64,000 nt of DNA from Marthasterias glacialis (taxonomy: Eukaryota > Echinodermata > Asteroidea > Forcipulatida > Asteriidae), in assembly GCA_911728455.2 (NCBI GenBank), contig OU452227.1, forward strand, positions 13,904,110-13,968,109. Direction: 5' to 3'. A model generated the notes under the pieces. That model saw nothing but the letters and a program-made list of their open reading frames with translations. It had not been told where the DNA came from and did no database searches. The position numbers and the translations under genes were made by a program. The number at the start of each line of letters is the position of its first letter. Positions within the stretch are counted from its first letter, which is position 1. Below, one piece after another: positions 1-12,400 of this stretch.

Positions 1-342
1 TTATCAATGTTTGATGTGAAGAAAGGGGGCACATGCCAAAACTTGTTTAGCTGTTAGTTTTACTCTACTCAAATTTACATTGAAGTTAGGATGCAAAGTA
101 TAACATTTCCTTTACCAGCAGTGTAATATATTGCCTGCCAGGAAATGACCCTGAATGCACAAGGTCTCTCCTGTTGAAACTAAGTTGCCATGGTCAGTGT
201 GATTACCTGTCACAATTTCCCCCGGCTAACCCTCGCTTCAGCAAATAACATCGATGAGTATTCTTTTTGACTGACGCACTAGCTGGTCGATTGGGCCTAG
301 TATTTGATTGCATGTAACATTAAAATCTTTTTCCCCTATTAG
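1..342. other. TECPR1 intron, nothing recognised
   Basis: AT-rich intronic sequence ending in the pyrimidine tract and AG acceptor at 341-342. No repeat family or open frame of note. Confidence 0.6.
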
Positions 343-465
343 GTTTGGTTTCGTCAGGGGTTTGAGGCCATCCGAGCTCTTGTAGACAATGAGGCATGTA
401 CAGGAACCAGTTGGGTTGAGATGGTTGGCAAGATGGCAGCGATATCAATAGGTCCTAATGACCAG
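343..465 (+). CDS. TECPR1: TECPR1 exon (window exon 1): tectonin repeat
   Basis: Acceptor TTTTTCCCCTATTAG precedes 343 and donor GTAGGT follows 465. The 41 codons begin VWFRQG and end AAISIGPNDQ, the typical TECPR pattern (an SW core, then the I-S-I-G-x-N-D-Q strand that leads into VWA of the next repeat). Phase 0 at both ends. Earlier exons must lie upstream, since the frame is already open and no start codon is expected here. Confidence 0.9.
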
Positions 466-3400
466 GTAGGTTTCAATCCTAAAACTGGGTCCGAGTTGAA
501 TATTTTACCTGTGGTGTTTGTTAAATAGGTATGTCTTTGATAATGGGGGTAATGTTGAAGTGTAGGCAGACACATTGATTCAGATTCTTCAGTTGTGTAG
601 CAGTTGAGATGTCCTGTGGATTTTTTTCCCACAGGTCTCGGAAAGCACAAAATATACAACGCATATCAGACATTGGTTTTAATGCAAAACGTAATCATAG
701 CGTTTCATTTGTCCCATTAAGTTAACATTTCCGCAATGATGAGTTAGCAAGCTCAGTACCAACTACACTTCCATTGTAGACTTTACGTTGTTAACAATGT
801 GATGCAGCTTACTTGATCATTATTGGGCATTGTTTTTGTTTTTTGAATTTTTATGTTATTGGTGTTTTGCTTAAATCACATTGCAGCCAAAGGCTGGATT
901 GCATGAAATTTACAATATTAAAAAGCAAAACAAACAACAAGTAAATGAAAATACATATTAAAAAATGCAATTAGTCCATTATAATAATGTGAAAGATTTT
1001 GCAAATTTGATATAGGTGAAATTTGATCATTTTATTACATCAGTGCAAATGTGGCTCAAGACTTAATGTGAGCGTGTTGATTCTTAAAAAAAAGTTCGTA
1101 AAATTTTGCACAACGGCTCATTGTTTTGTTCTTTACCTTCTAAAGGTATGGGCTCTTGGATTTGTGGACAGACAGATTTACTTCCGAGCTTCAGTCACCC
1201 ATGACGAGCTTTGCGGTCGCTCATGGAAACTGATTGATATTCACGATAGGAAACGAAGTACCACTGGAAGCAGCTATGACGAGAGCAGTCTGTATGGGAG
1301 TATGTCATCGCTCTCCATACTCAGTGAGAGCTTGGGCCGAGGATATGGTCTGGAGTCACCGCTCAACAGTTACAGTGAGGATTTACAGCGTACGGCACGC
1401 AGCGTCACCATGCCAGCCCTGGCGTTGGGTGCCCGACCGCTCAGAACGGGCAGCGAGACTGTCTCCAGGAATGCCTCAGGGAGGATGGTTAGGACTTTGG
1501 CCATTCAGACCGATGCCGTGACAACTCCAGAGGTGATTCGTGTGAAGAAAGAACCAAAGGAAGAAGTTGATTTACATCCAATGCTTGTCCGAGCAGTGTG
1601 GTCGGCATCAAACGAAGGCGGCTTACAAGGTGACGACATGAACATGACGCCTGAACGAAAGGCCGCCAAACGAGCATTAAGCAAAAAGAACAGCAGGGGA
1701 ATATTAGGCAGAGAGAATCATAAAACAGTTGATGATGATGTGGGCATCAATGTAGACATTGAAGACAAGACCTGTGGATTGGTTCGAAACACTTTCAGTG
1801 ACCCATCACTAAGCAGTTCGGCCGAGGACAGCGGTTTTGCCTCAGAGCCTTCTAAAAGTAGCCACAACGCCTCCTGTGATGGGTTAACATTAACTCAACT
1901 CCACGATGAGTGTGGAAAGCGAGAACGTGTGAGACAAGACTCGTACTCATCAGACTTCTCTGATACTGTCATCAATTTTGTAGGGAGCCTCGATGAGAGT
2001 GGTTCTGTGGAGAATCTGGACACTGCCAACAATAAAGCCACACAGACTGACACCATGGACACTTCAGGACTTGCCAATGAAAATTCACACGAGTCGTTGA
2101 ACTACAGTTCAGAGCAGTTCACTACCTACAGGAGCCGAAGCAAAACCTGCCCCATGCCAAAACCGCTGATTACCGTCAACGACATCGAACCCCTGAATGA
2201 ATTCACCCCACCGACCCTTTTGAATAAACCTATGAGAAGTATCAGCTCTGAGATAAGTGAAGTCCAGAGTCAAGACAGCGCAGCGTCAGATATAAGCTTG
2301 GTGGCGCCCTACCAGGACAGCAGCTTGTCTGACTTTACCTCATCGGGGGAAGGTGGCTGCTTGTTGTGGGTGTCTGTCAGCGGAGCTGGGTGTATCATTG
2401 ACCCATTGGAACCCCCCAAATGGTTTGAACAATGTACGTTAACATTTTCGATCGATCAAATTTTTGCAAGCTCAGCAGCTGAGCAAAGTGAGATTTTTTT
2501 ATGGTAGAATTTTAAGGGGATATGTTTGGAAAGAGCTGAACTCCAATATGGTTATGTTTAAAAAACATAATGTCCCCAAGTCAAGAAGGAAACCCTTTCA
2601 GCTGCCGGGCAATCTCGGTAGTCTAGTTGGTAAGACATCTGCTCTAGAATAACGGGGGTCGTGGGTTCAAATCCCACCCGAGGAATATGCCTGTGGAATT
2701 TTTTTTCACAACACTGGGGGGGAAGTACTGAGTATATAGTGCTTGACACACATCGATGTGTGGGTGAAAAAATAGAAAGAAACAAACAACAACATACAAA
2801 TACCCAAACCCTTATGGTTTCACAGAATCTATCCAGCCAGACCAGGAAAGTTTGCTGTTTTGTTAGTCCGCTAGGGTTTTCACTGATCCATAGTAAAGTT
2901 TTCTTTCAACATTGTTGACTTTCCTTCCTCCATGGTCATCCTAATTAGACTCTAATATTAACCCATCACCGATTGGTGCAGGCATTTGTGTACGTGTAGC
3001 CATGAGAAGGAAAGAAGGAGCAATCTACATACATCACATTGAGATTGATTCTTCTGGTCCTCAGGTTTTCTTTCACTGGCCTTTGGCTCAGCAGATCGCT
3101 GTTAAAGCATGCGGACAACATTGGTAACTGTCAAAGAACAGTGTCCGCACTTTATTCGACCCAACATATAACATGAAATAACGAAAGTTTTAGCTGGGTC
3201 ATCAGAGTCATTAGAAAATAGTGAAAAACCACCTAATATGTTTTCACTGTTTTCAAACAAGCAGGTTTTGGACCTAAAGCTAATTGTTTCACTCAATTCT
3301 CAAAAACTAAAGCTTTTCAAGCAAACATTTTTCAAGTGGCGTTTTCCACCATGACCATCTTTATAACATGCAAGTCTGTTGGTATAATATATAATAATAT

Positions 3401-6400
3401 AAATATATATATATAAATATATAATATATAATATTGAGTGAATGGTGTATCTTTTCTGACAGCTGTTGTGAGTAATGCAAGCTTGAAACACAGACTGAGG
3501 GACGGGTCCTGGAGGTGGCAGATATTGACCCTGCTAAAGGAGCGACATGACAGAGAGATGACTGGCTTTGCCAATACGCCGCTGGCTGTGGAAAGGGTAG
3601 GTGATCAAGGTTCAAGATGATCGGGTATTGAATATAATCGCTTATGAGTTGTAAATAGCTCCTGTCACTTAATGACAGTTGTTTATTTTTATAAACTTTT
3701 TATATGAAAAAATGTGGCGTGTCTTGACTTGTAACTGATTAAGCTGTTATATTTTTCTGTGTCTTGGTTTTACTTGAAAATTAAAGTACAGAATGTACAA
3801 CTTTCCATATGGCCGACACAGTATCTTGCCTGCCCAGGAAATGCACTGGAATTCTAAAGGCCAATCTTATCGGGAAATAAGCTGGGCACAATTTCATAGA
3901 GCTGCTTTCAAAGCAGACGAAAACACTGCTAAACAAATTTCTGCTGAGCAAAATTTAGCAGGAAACCTGTCACAAATGGTGCATATGACACAGTATGTTT
4001 GGCTGGTGGCTGTATTTTGGTAAGAGCAATTGTTTTGTGCTTAGCTAATTTGTGTGCTGCAGCAGCTCTGTAAGATTGGATCCTGAGGGCCAAATCTCCT
4101 CAAAGCTGCTTAAGTAGACAATAGTGAATAAGAATTTTCTACTAAACAAAACTAAGCAGGATACCAGTCATTGATGGCACATGGTATTTTGGCTGGTAAC
4201 CTTATTCTGGTAAGCATTCTTTACTTGTGCTTAGCTACTTTTGTGCTTATAAGCAGCTGTATGAAATTAGTCCTTGATATGTTCTGTATGTTGAATGTTA
4301 CCAGACATCGTGGGTGAAGGTAGGCCGTATGCAGTGGTACAGTGAGGGGAAACGTAGACATTGGACTGACTGCACAGTAGAGTTACAGAGAGGAGTTGAT
4401 GGCAAAGGGCTGGAGGAAACCACGTTCACATGTCATTACAATCTCTCAGGAAAAGTCAAGGTATGGTCAAGGTTTCGTTTTAGCTTTTTGTTTAAATGCT
4501 TTGATGGTGATGACTTTCTTGAAGTTATGATATAGGATTAGTCATGATAAAGAAAGAAATATTTTGAAGAATTTTTGATTTCGAAGCTTACTTTTATTAA
4601 CTTTATACAAAATTTTTCTCCCAGGGCCCCAAGGGAGAACAGTTCTTAGATAACTGATGGGACTACTCTTGCTAAATAAGACGAAATAAATAAATAAATA
4701 AATAAATATACAAGTACCATTTGTCATGTTTGTCCGATAAATGTTACTGATGTAGATTTACATTGTCCCTTAACACTCAGTCTCACATTTCAATTAGCCC
4801 AATTGAAAAAAATGATTGGTTCTTACAGTAGCTAGATCAAAACTTTTTACAACATTATTATCCCTGCTCATCAGGCATACTTAGACCATTGCTTAAACTT
4901 TCTCAACTCTCTGGGGAGCATACAACCCCAAGTTGCTTAAATTAGCACTAAGCAGTTACTCAAACACAATACTGTCTTGGCCCTCTCAGGCTCCCATTTA
5001 CACACCTGGGTGGAGAGAAGCAGTTATGGTTAAGTGTCTTGCTCTAGAACATAAGCGTCATCACCAGGAATCGAATCCACACTCCGATTTATCAGCCATG
5101 AGAACTTGATTCCAGTGCACTAGACCGCTCGGTCACGACATGCCACAAAACACATATTAAGAACATGCAGAAAGTCCCTGAAAAATAGCAATCATCACCA
5201 GAACTTGAGTGTGGTGCACAAGACCCCTCGGCCATGAAGCTCCTTCAGGGTGCAGTTATTTATTTAAAAACATGGTGTTTTTTATTTTCCTCTTCCAATC
5301 TCAGCAAATCCAGATTTTATTGAGTGACATAACTTGTGTGCTGGAGGTGAATAACCTTGATCGTCCAGCTTTTGCGATTTACACCGCCAAGCGTGTGCTA
5401 GAACGCCGCCCCATCAAACTGAGGGTAGGCAACGATAAAGAGCTCCAGGAGTGGGTAAGTTATGAACAGTCTCTCACACAGTCAGAGTGAATAAACAGCT
5501 TTTCCCTGAGATTGATCAGAATGATTAGAGCATACTGATCGAAACGTCAAGCCCTTACATCACTGGTTCTTTTCAGAACCACCACAACTCATTAAAGAGG
5601 TAACTTCAACCAAACCTTATGCTCTAGATTGTTTTCCCAGTGTGCAACATTTCAAATCCTACGTTTGTGTGCATGGACTTGGTGAAAGTCTTTCTAATTT
5701 GTGAATGCTGTTGTAATTACAGGTGTCGGTCATTAGTCTTGCCTGTTGTGAGAGTAGAGGTATAACGGGTCCACCATCGCCAAGAGCCGCTTGGTTTATC
5801 ACATGTAGAGGAGACATCTTTGTGTATGATACCTTGCCAAATATGGAGACTGCCCCGTCATCTCTTATGTAAGTATGCATTATGGGGTGGTATGGTTGGC
5901 GTGTGTGTAAAGCACTCGCCTCTCACCAATGTGTCTCCGGTTCGAGTCCTGGCTAGGGCCATATGTGAGTAGAGTTGTGCGTTGGTTCTCCCCCGTGCCA
6001 CGAGGGTTTTTGTCCAGGCCCTCCGGTTTTCCTCCCTCCAGTAAAACCAAACAATTTTCGATCTCAGGCTGTGCTCCGTGGTCATACATGGGTTGATGTG
6101 GATGGCTGCCGAAGGCGCCCTTGAATGCCTGCAGCTCGAACACATGTAGCTGCGTCCTTTGCAAGTCAGCTTCTCAGCTGCCAGTAAAGATGATTAGCCT
6201 CCCAAATTAGTATTATTTTTATTGACAGAGGGTTACTCGGAATTGAAGTTATTATACATTTCAATAAGCACATACTCCTACTGGATTCTATTCTAGTTCC
6301 CTGCCCTCACTTCCTCTGGTAGATACTCCCATACAGTACATAAAGGTAGTGTGCTCTGCTACCTTGTCCATATTCAATGTAAAAGTTTGTAAATAGATAA

Positions 6401-9400
6401 TGATTCAGCTGAAAATATACGTTATATAACACACCTCTCCGTGGTTCTTTATCCTGATTGGCTGAAACACGGTCACGTGGGGTGAACTAATATAGCCTAG
6501 TGCATGAATTCTGCATCACCGTGAACTTGACGTGCATCAACGCACCGCACGCGCTTCATTTGGGGGAAATAGTTAGCAAAGCGGGAAATAGTTTCAAAAA
6601 CCCCAAAACTATTGACTGGTAAACAGCGTCCTCAAAAGGTTGAAATAAAACAGTTTACAGTTGCGTGCGTCTTGAAAATATTTTTTTTTTCACATGACAT
6701 TTTGGACTGAGGTGTGTTATAAAACACATATGGAGTGGCATTATTCGGGCAATAGTGCATGTCTATGCACCCCGAGGGCCTGTGAGTGACCAGGAGAGGG
6801 TTCTGTTCAGGAATAGGACCCTCTCCTGGTCACTCACAGGCCCGAGGGGTGCATAGACATGCACTATTGCCCTCATTGCCAGTCCATATGTGTATACTAT
6901 CCCCATTATTTCAATACATTTCCTCAGTTTGAATTATGATCACTGGGAACACCCACAAAAACAAGCCTGGCTACTCCTGATGTATAGCACGAGGTCAATG
7001 GTGGAACGAGAAATGTTAAGAAACATGTTGAAAACTTAGATGCTGAATTCAGAAAACATTAATGTACACATCAATACATCAAACAGGTTCTGGAGACAGA
7101 TCGGAGGTCACATGACCAGGATAGAGGCGTGTCCAGCGGGCGTGGTATGGGGGCTGGGCACGGACAGCACCGCATGGGTCTACACTGGAGCATATGGTGG
7201 AGGTCTGTTGAAAGGTAGATACCCAATGTATAGAAATAAAATGGCTCGCGATTAAGTTTAAAGTGCATGCACAAAAATGGTCATCTACATATTTTCTCCA
7301 AAGAATACTTCATAAAAAAGTTCATGTTTTCCCTTCAATAATAGTAACAACAACAACAATATCTAAGTCTTATGTAGCATACGTATCTATCAGCAATTAG
7401 GTACTCAAGGCGTTTATTATATTATTTTGAAGACAGGTTTTTGAAGTTTATGAATTATGAGAGCCATTTATGTAGCACCTTGTGATGGTTTACAAGGTGC
7501 TGCGGCACATTCAGCAGCCACTGCCAGAAACATCGGGGCAAACCCCTTCTCTTAGCGGAAATGTAACTGGGTTCTTTAATGTGGATTACACAACGCATGG
7601 GATCTACGGCTTTACGTCCCATCCGAGGAACGAAGCAATAATGATTAAGTGCCTTACTTAAAGACACAAGTGTCAAGACAGGGACTTCGAACCCACACTC
7701 TGCTGATCAGAAACACCAGAGCTTGAGTCCAGTGCGTTTGACAGCTCGGCTGCGACATTGCACTCAAATGCATCCAGTATTCGTATAATATAAGCTTTTC
7801 AACTTCAAACCACCTTAAAAGTCCAGCCAAGTAAAAAAAAGAAGGAGATATTTTTGGTCTTGCAGAAAATAATTCTGGTTTAGAGAACCTTTGAGCTAAA
7901 AGACCTTGGGTCTAGGAGAAATTTTCTTGAGATTCGAGCCATGCACCTTCAGCATACAGTATTCCAGACTAGTAATATTGATTTTGTTTGTTCAAGGTGT
8001 TTGCAATAGTGCCAATGGTATTGGAACACAGACTGATCATAAATATGTGTGTATATATGAGAATCAACGCTGGAACCCCATACTGGGATTCACTGATAGG
8101 TAAGTCAGGTGTTATACAAATGTGTAAATAGCCCGAATAATATCAAGCAATAAACCAGAGGGGGAACTGACTGGGTACATTTTCAAATCAATTTTTGGGG
8201 GAACAAAGAAAAACTTACTGGAGCGGGATTTGAACCTGCAACCACTGACTATATGTACCGACGTTCTACCAACTGAGCTATCCAGCCCTAATGTTGGCGG
8301 TCGCCTTATTTTGTCAATATCTTTGTTCGGGGGTGACAGTCAGAAGCCATTCAACCGGATACTGCCGTGTAGCCAGGGATCACACCCCATTATACGATAC
8401 AACCATAGAGCTAACTCTATGGTTATAGCCTTGGAGGCGGCAGTACGGGGATCTACCTTAAGGGTGGATTGTGTTATGACATCAAGATTTGCTTATCAAT
8501 GAAACTTGGTGCACATCTTTTGATCAATCTCAGCTCTTTGTGAAATTGAGCCCAGTTCTCGTTGTCTATCAAATAGAACTTCCAGGCTGCTGTCCATGTT
8601 CTTTCCCACCAACTTGTCTCTCCTTCCAAACTTTCTGCCTGAACCCCTCCCCCAAACTGTTGTTATGCCACTGTGCACTGGTGACATAGTTACATCATAT
8701 ATTTTGGTTTAAAGTTCTTGATTTTTAAATGTAAATAAATGGGCATCACATTTTTGTGTTGTCTTACATCTGCTCTGAATTTGACAATTAATAAGTATGT
8801 TATTAGGATTTGAATTGCCTCTAGCTGCCGAGCAATCTCGGTAGTCTAGTTTGTGAGACCTCTGCTCTAGAACGGCAGGGGTCGTTGGTTTGAACCCCAC
8901 CTGAGGAATATGCCTGTGATATTTATTTCCACAGGACTCGGGGGGGGGGGGGGGTACTAAGTATACAGTGCTTAGCAAACATGCGTGTATGGGTAAAAAA
9001 CACAAATAGTAATAAGTATGGTATGTCAAACTTAAGTACCGGTAGTCTTCTTTTGTTACTCTTGTTTTCTTGTTTTTTTTTTGCCTTTTTCCCTTTTGCC
9101 TACCAGGGCCTTTCCCATTAATGAAACAGGGTGGACTGATGAAGCAGGTAAAATTGAATGCTCCAAAGAAGCAGTCAACCCCCCTACTAGGCACTGGCAA
9201 TGGGTGAGTCCTAAAATTTATACTTTATTTTCTGCACTGGTAATTCGGAAGCTTCCATTTGAATGAAAGGTAAATAAGATGGTGATGGTTTGTTTGTTTC
9301 TTTGTATGTTACAGATAACCGAGTGGAGGATAGATTTTACCGTCCCAGGAAGTACAGACAATGCAGGTTGGCAATATGCCAAAGACCATAAGAGGTAATA

Positions 9401-12400
9401 ACTTGTTTAAAAACTGAATATGGGATTATACCATAAGATTAAACCTTATTTGGATTAAAGATGCTAGTTCCGTTTTGGGGGTCAAAACTAGATTTAAATT
9501 TACAATAGCTATTTTGATAGATTCAAGAAAGTTATAAGCTTTCATTTTAGTATTACATGAAAAAATCCCCCCAAATTTTACTTTTAATTTATAAAAGCTA
9601 TTTTGATAGATTTGAGAAAGTTATAAGCTTTCTCTTAAAAGATATTGCACGACAAAATCTGCCAATGGCAAGTGGTAGTTAGTTAAAAGCTAAATATGAG
9701 TTATTGTCCGGATCCCAACATTATCTCGTGTTCATTAGGCAGGTACAAACAAATTTGCATATTTAACGTATTTTGTGCATTGTCCGTGGCACATGCAAAA
9801 AATGTTTTGTATGTCTTTTTTGTTTTGAAACAGCATCATCTGTCGAAATTCGTTCAGGGGAAAAAACGAACAAAAAAACAAAATTGGCAAAAATCAGGCC
9901 ATGCAACTTTAAGATATAAAGAGATTAGATATAATACCCAAATAATGAGAAACTCTTGAGAATGCAAGGTTGACATCAGATTAAAAATATGCGCATACTC
10001 AGCAATACTTAATCAATGGAAATGTACCTGGAACGGCACATATCATGTCAAGTCTTCTATCCTGATGGTAAGTTATTGCGTCGCACGCCAGCGTATCTGC
10101 TGCACTCCCAAATTATTTGCTACTTCCGGCTCCAAAGCAGCCACATGTTTGTGTGTAATTTTACCCAGACAAAAGCATTTCTTTTGGCAGAGACTTTTTA
10201 TTCTGAGAGGACCTTAGTCTTTGAAGAACATATGTAAAAGCCAAGTCCATTAACTATTGAGTCTATTAATTAAGTCCATTAACTTTTCTTGTGTAAATCA
10301 TCAAAGATAAACTAGTTAAATACAATTCCTATGGGCTTCTGGTAATCAGTGAAGCCAGTTTGTGTAAAGTGGTTGTGACTTACAGTGGAATATACGTCAC
10401 ACTTATGATTAGGACAGACCCCTTGCACTGATGTCACACACAGCTGCCGTCCGCCCATGGTCTGCCGTTTCAAATCTTGGTGTATTTTATATACATTTTA
10501 ATGAAATTCAATTTTTATTGTAATTCGGCCTACAGGCTGCAGAAAGCAGATTTTAAAAAAACACATCAGAACAAATTACTTCTAATTTATTAATCAATCA
10601 TGTCAATCTTGTAATGTCTTTGTTATTCTGTTTCAGTCGGAAGGGTTACCACAAAGACAAAAGATGGAATGATTATGCTCGAAGGAGACGCTGGATTAGG
10701 TACAGTTCAGTTCAGTTCAGTTCAGTTCAGTTCTTAATTCTTTATTTGCATCAAATAACACACAGTAATACAACACAAAGCACATATTATCAAGTGAATC
10801 ATGTATAAAGTCACAATGTCATATTTTCCCTGGACATTTGTTTTGTTTGATTTAAAGCGATCATGGTGTTCAATTTTTTATTGGGTTAATTGTAAAAACC
10901 TTTTTATTATTTTTCATGAATTGACCTCAGCATAGCAGCTTGGTTATTGGCTTTCTCCTGAAAGCCATCAGAGCATGCTTATCGAAATGTCAAGTTGATT
11001 ACACCACCTGTTCTTTTCAGAACCACTACAACTCATGGAGAGAGATATTTCACATGATGGTGTACCGCAAACCTTACTAGATTGTATCCCCACCATGCAA
11101 AGTTTGGCATCTTACCTAAGTGGGTATCGTAACAAAACAGATACAAAGTGAAATTTCTGCATGGTTGACGTTGTTCTTTTCACACGATATAGCTACTGGA
11201 TAATGGTAACATGATGCATTTAACATTTGCCCAGATTCTCTTGACCAGCCTCGCTACCATGGGCTGCGCGCCATATCGATACCTCTTGTCACTAACCCGT
11301 GGTAGGAATGTACTGAAAAACAAGGCTGATTGGCTCCCAAAAGTGCCTGCTTTACGCGCAATGTTAAAAACTTTCGAGCCCTTGTAGGGCGCTTAGTACA
11401 CTTGTGTCAAAATGCAAGTACTTTGACGCGATTCCAAATCAATCATGTTTTTACATGGTCACCCTAAAACACATGTATACAGTTACACATGTCACAAAAT
11501 CAAAGAAGAATGTGAGGGGACCAGTTGCTGTATGACTTGATGCCTCTTTTGCGGGTTACCATACTTGAACACGCGCATAGAGTGTATCGGCCACGGGCCT
11601 AATCAAAATGTGCCATATACTGGCACATTTTAATTTTAAAACCAATTCCAGGGATCATGAGCGAGCAAGGCAATGATGGGAAAAATAGCACAGCGAGATT
11701 GATCACCCCGGGAACGAGGTTGACTCTTGACATTCAATGTTTTCCCCCATTGTATGATTGGTTACAGGAAGTGTCAATTAGTAACCACAGGTCCTTGGCA
11801 AGAGCTACCCAACTTGTCCCTCATAGACGTATCCATGCAACCCGACGTAGATGAAACATGGGATGGGCCTATTGTACTTTGGGCCATTGGTTCAAATGGT
11901 GATGTTGTGACAAGACTAGGGGTCAACAGACACTGTCCCGAGGTGAGAGGTCAAAGTTCGTCTTTGTAATCAATTGTCTTTAGCCGCTCTTTCACCTTTG
12001 TGGGCCCTCGTTCAAATCCTGCTTTGGACCAAACCCTTGCATTATGTTTTCAGTCCCTATATGATGCGTGGGTTTTTACCCTAGTTTGGGTGTGCTCCAA
12101 CATCTAGAACTGACATTTCTTCATCAGATCTTCTCTACGTATGTATCCTCAGGCCTAAGGGATACAGTCCAAGCCACTTTTGTGGGTTCTTTGTTTCATT
12201 ACCAGAAAGATATGATAATAATATCAAGCAATAAACCACAAGGGTTGTATCACAAACTTTGGATGTGATCCCAGGTTATACGACAGTTTCAGGTTGTATG
12301 GCTTCTGACTGGCATCCCCGAACAAAGATATTGACAAAATAGGGAGACCGCCAACATTAAGGCTCAGTTGGTAGAGCGCCGGCACGTTAATCCAGGGGTC

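Noticed and set aside
1023-1145. In-frame upstream extension of exon 2 with a Met start
   Set aside because: A strong acceptor at 1145 joins exon 1 in frame and the family sequence continues across it; the extension is intron read-through.
2601-2690. tRNA gene
   Set aside because: Boxes A and B are present, but the same head recurs five times with a shared non-tRNA body and tail, so these are SINEs.
8215-8300. tRNA gene on the - strand
   Set aside because: The head recurs at 12360, 21600 and 42500 with the same flanking body: SINE family 3.
8709-9200. 163-codon open frame on the - strand
   Set aside because: Antisense of a family 1 SINE and of TECPR1 exon 9; no independent support.
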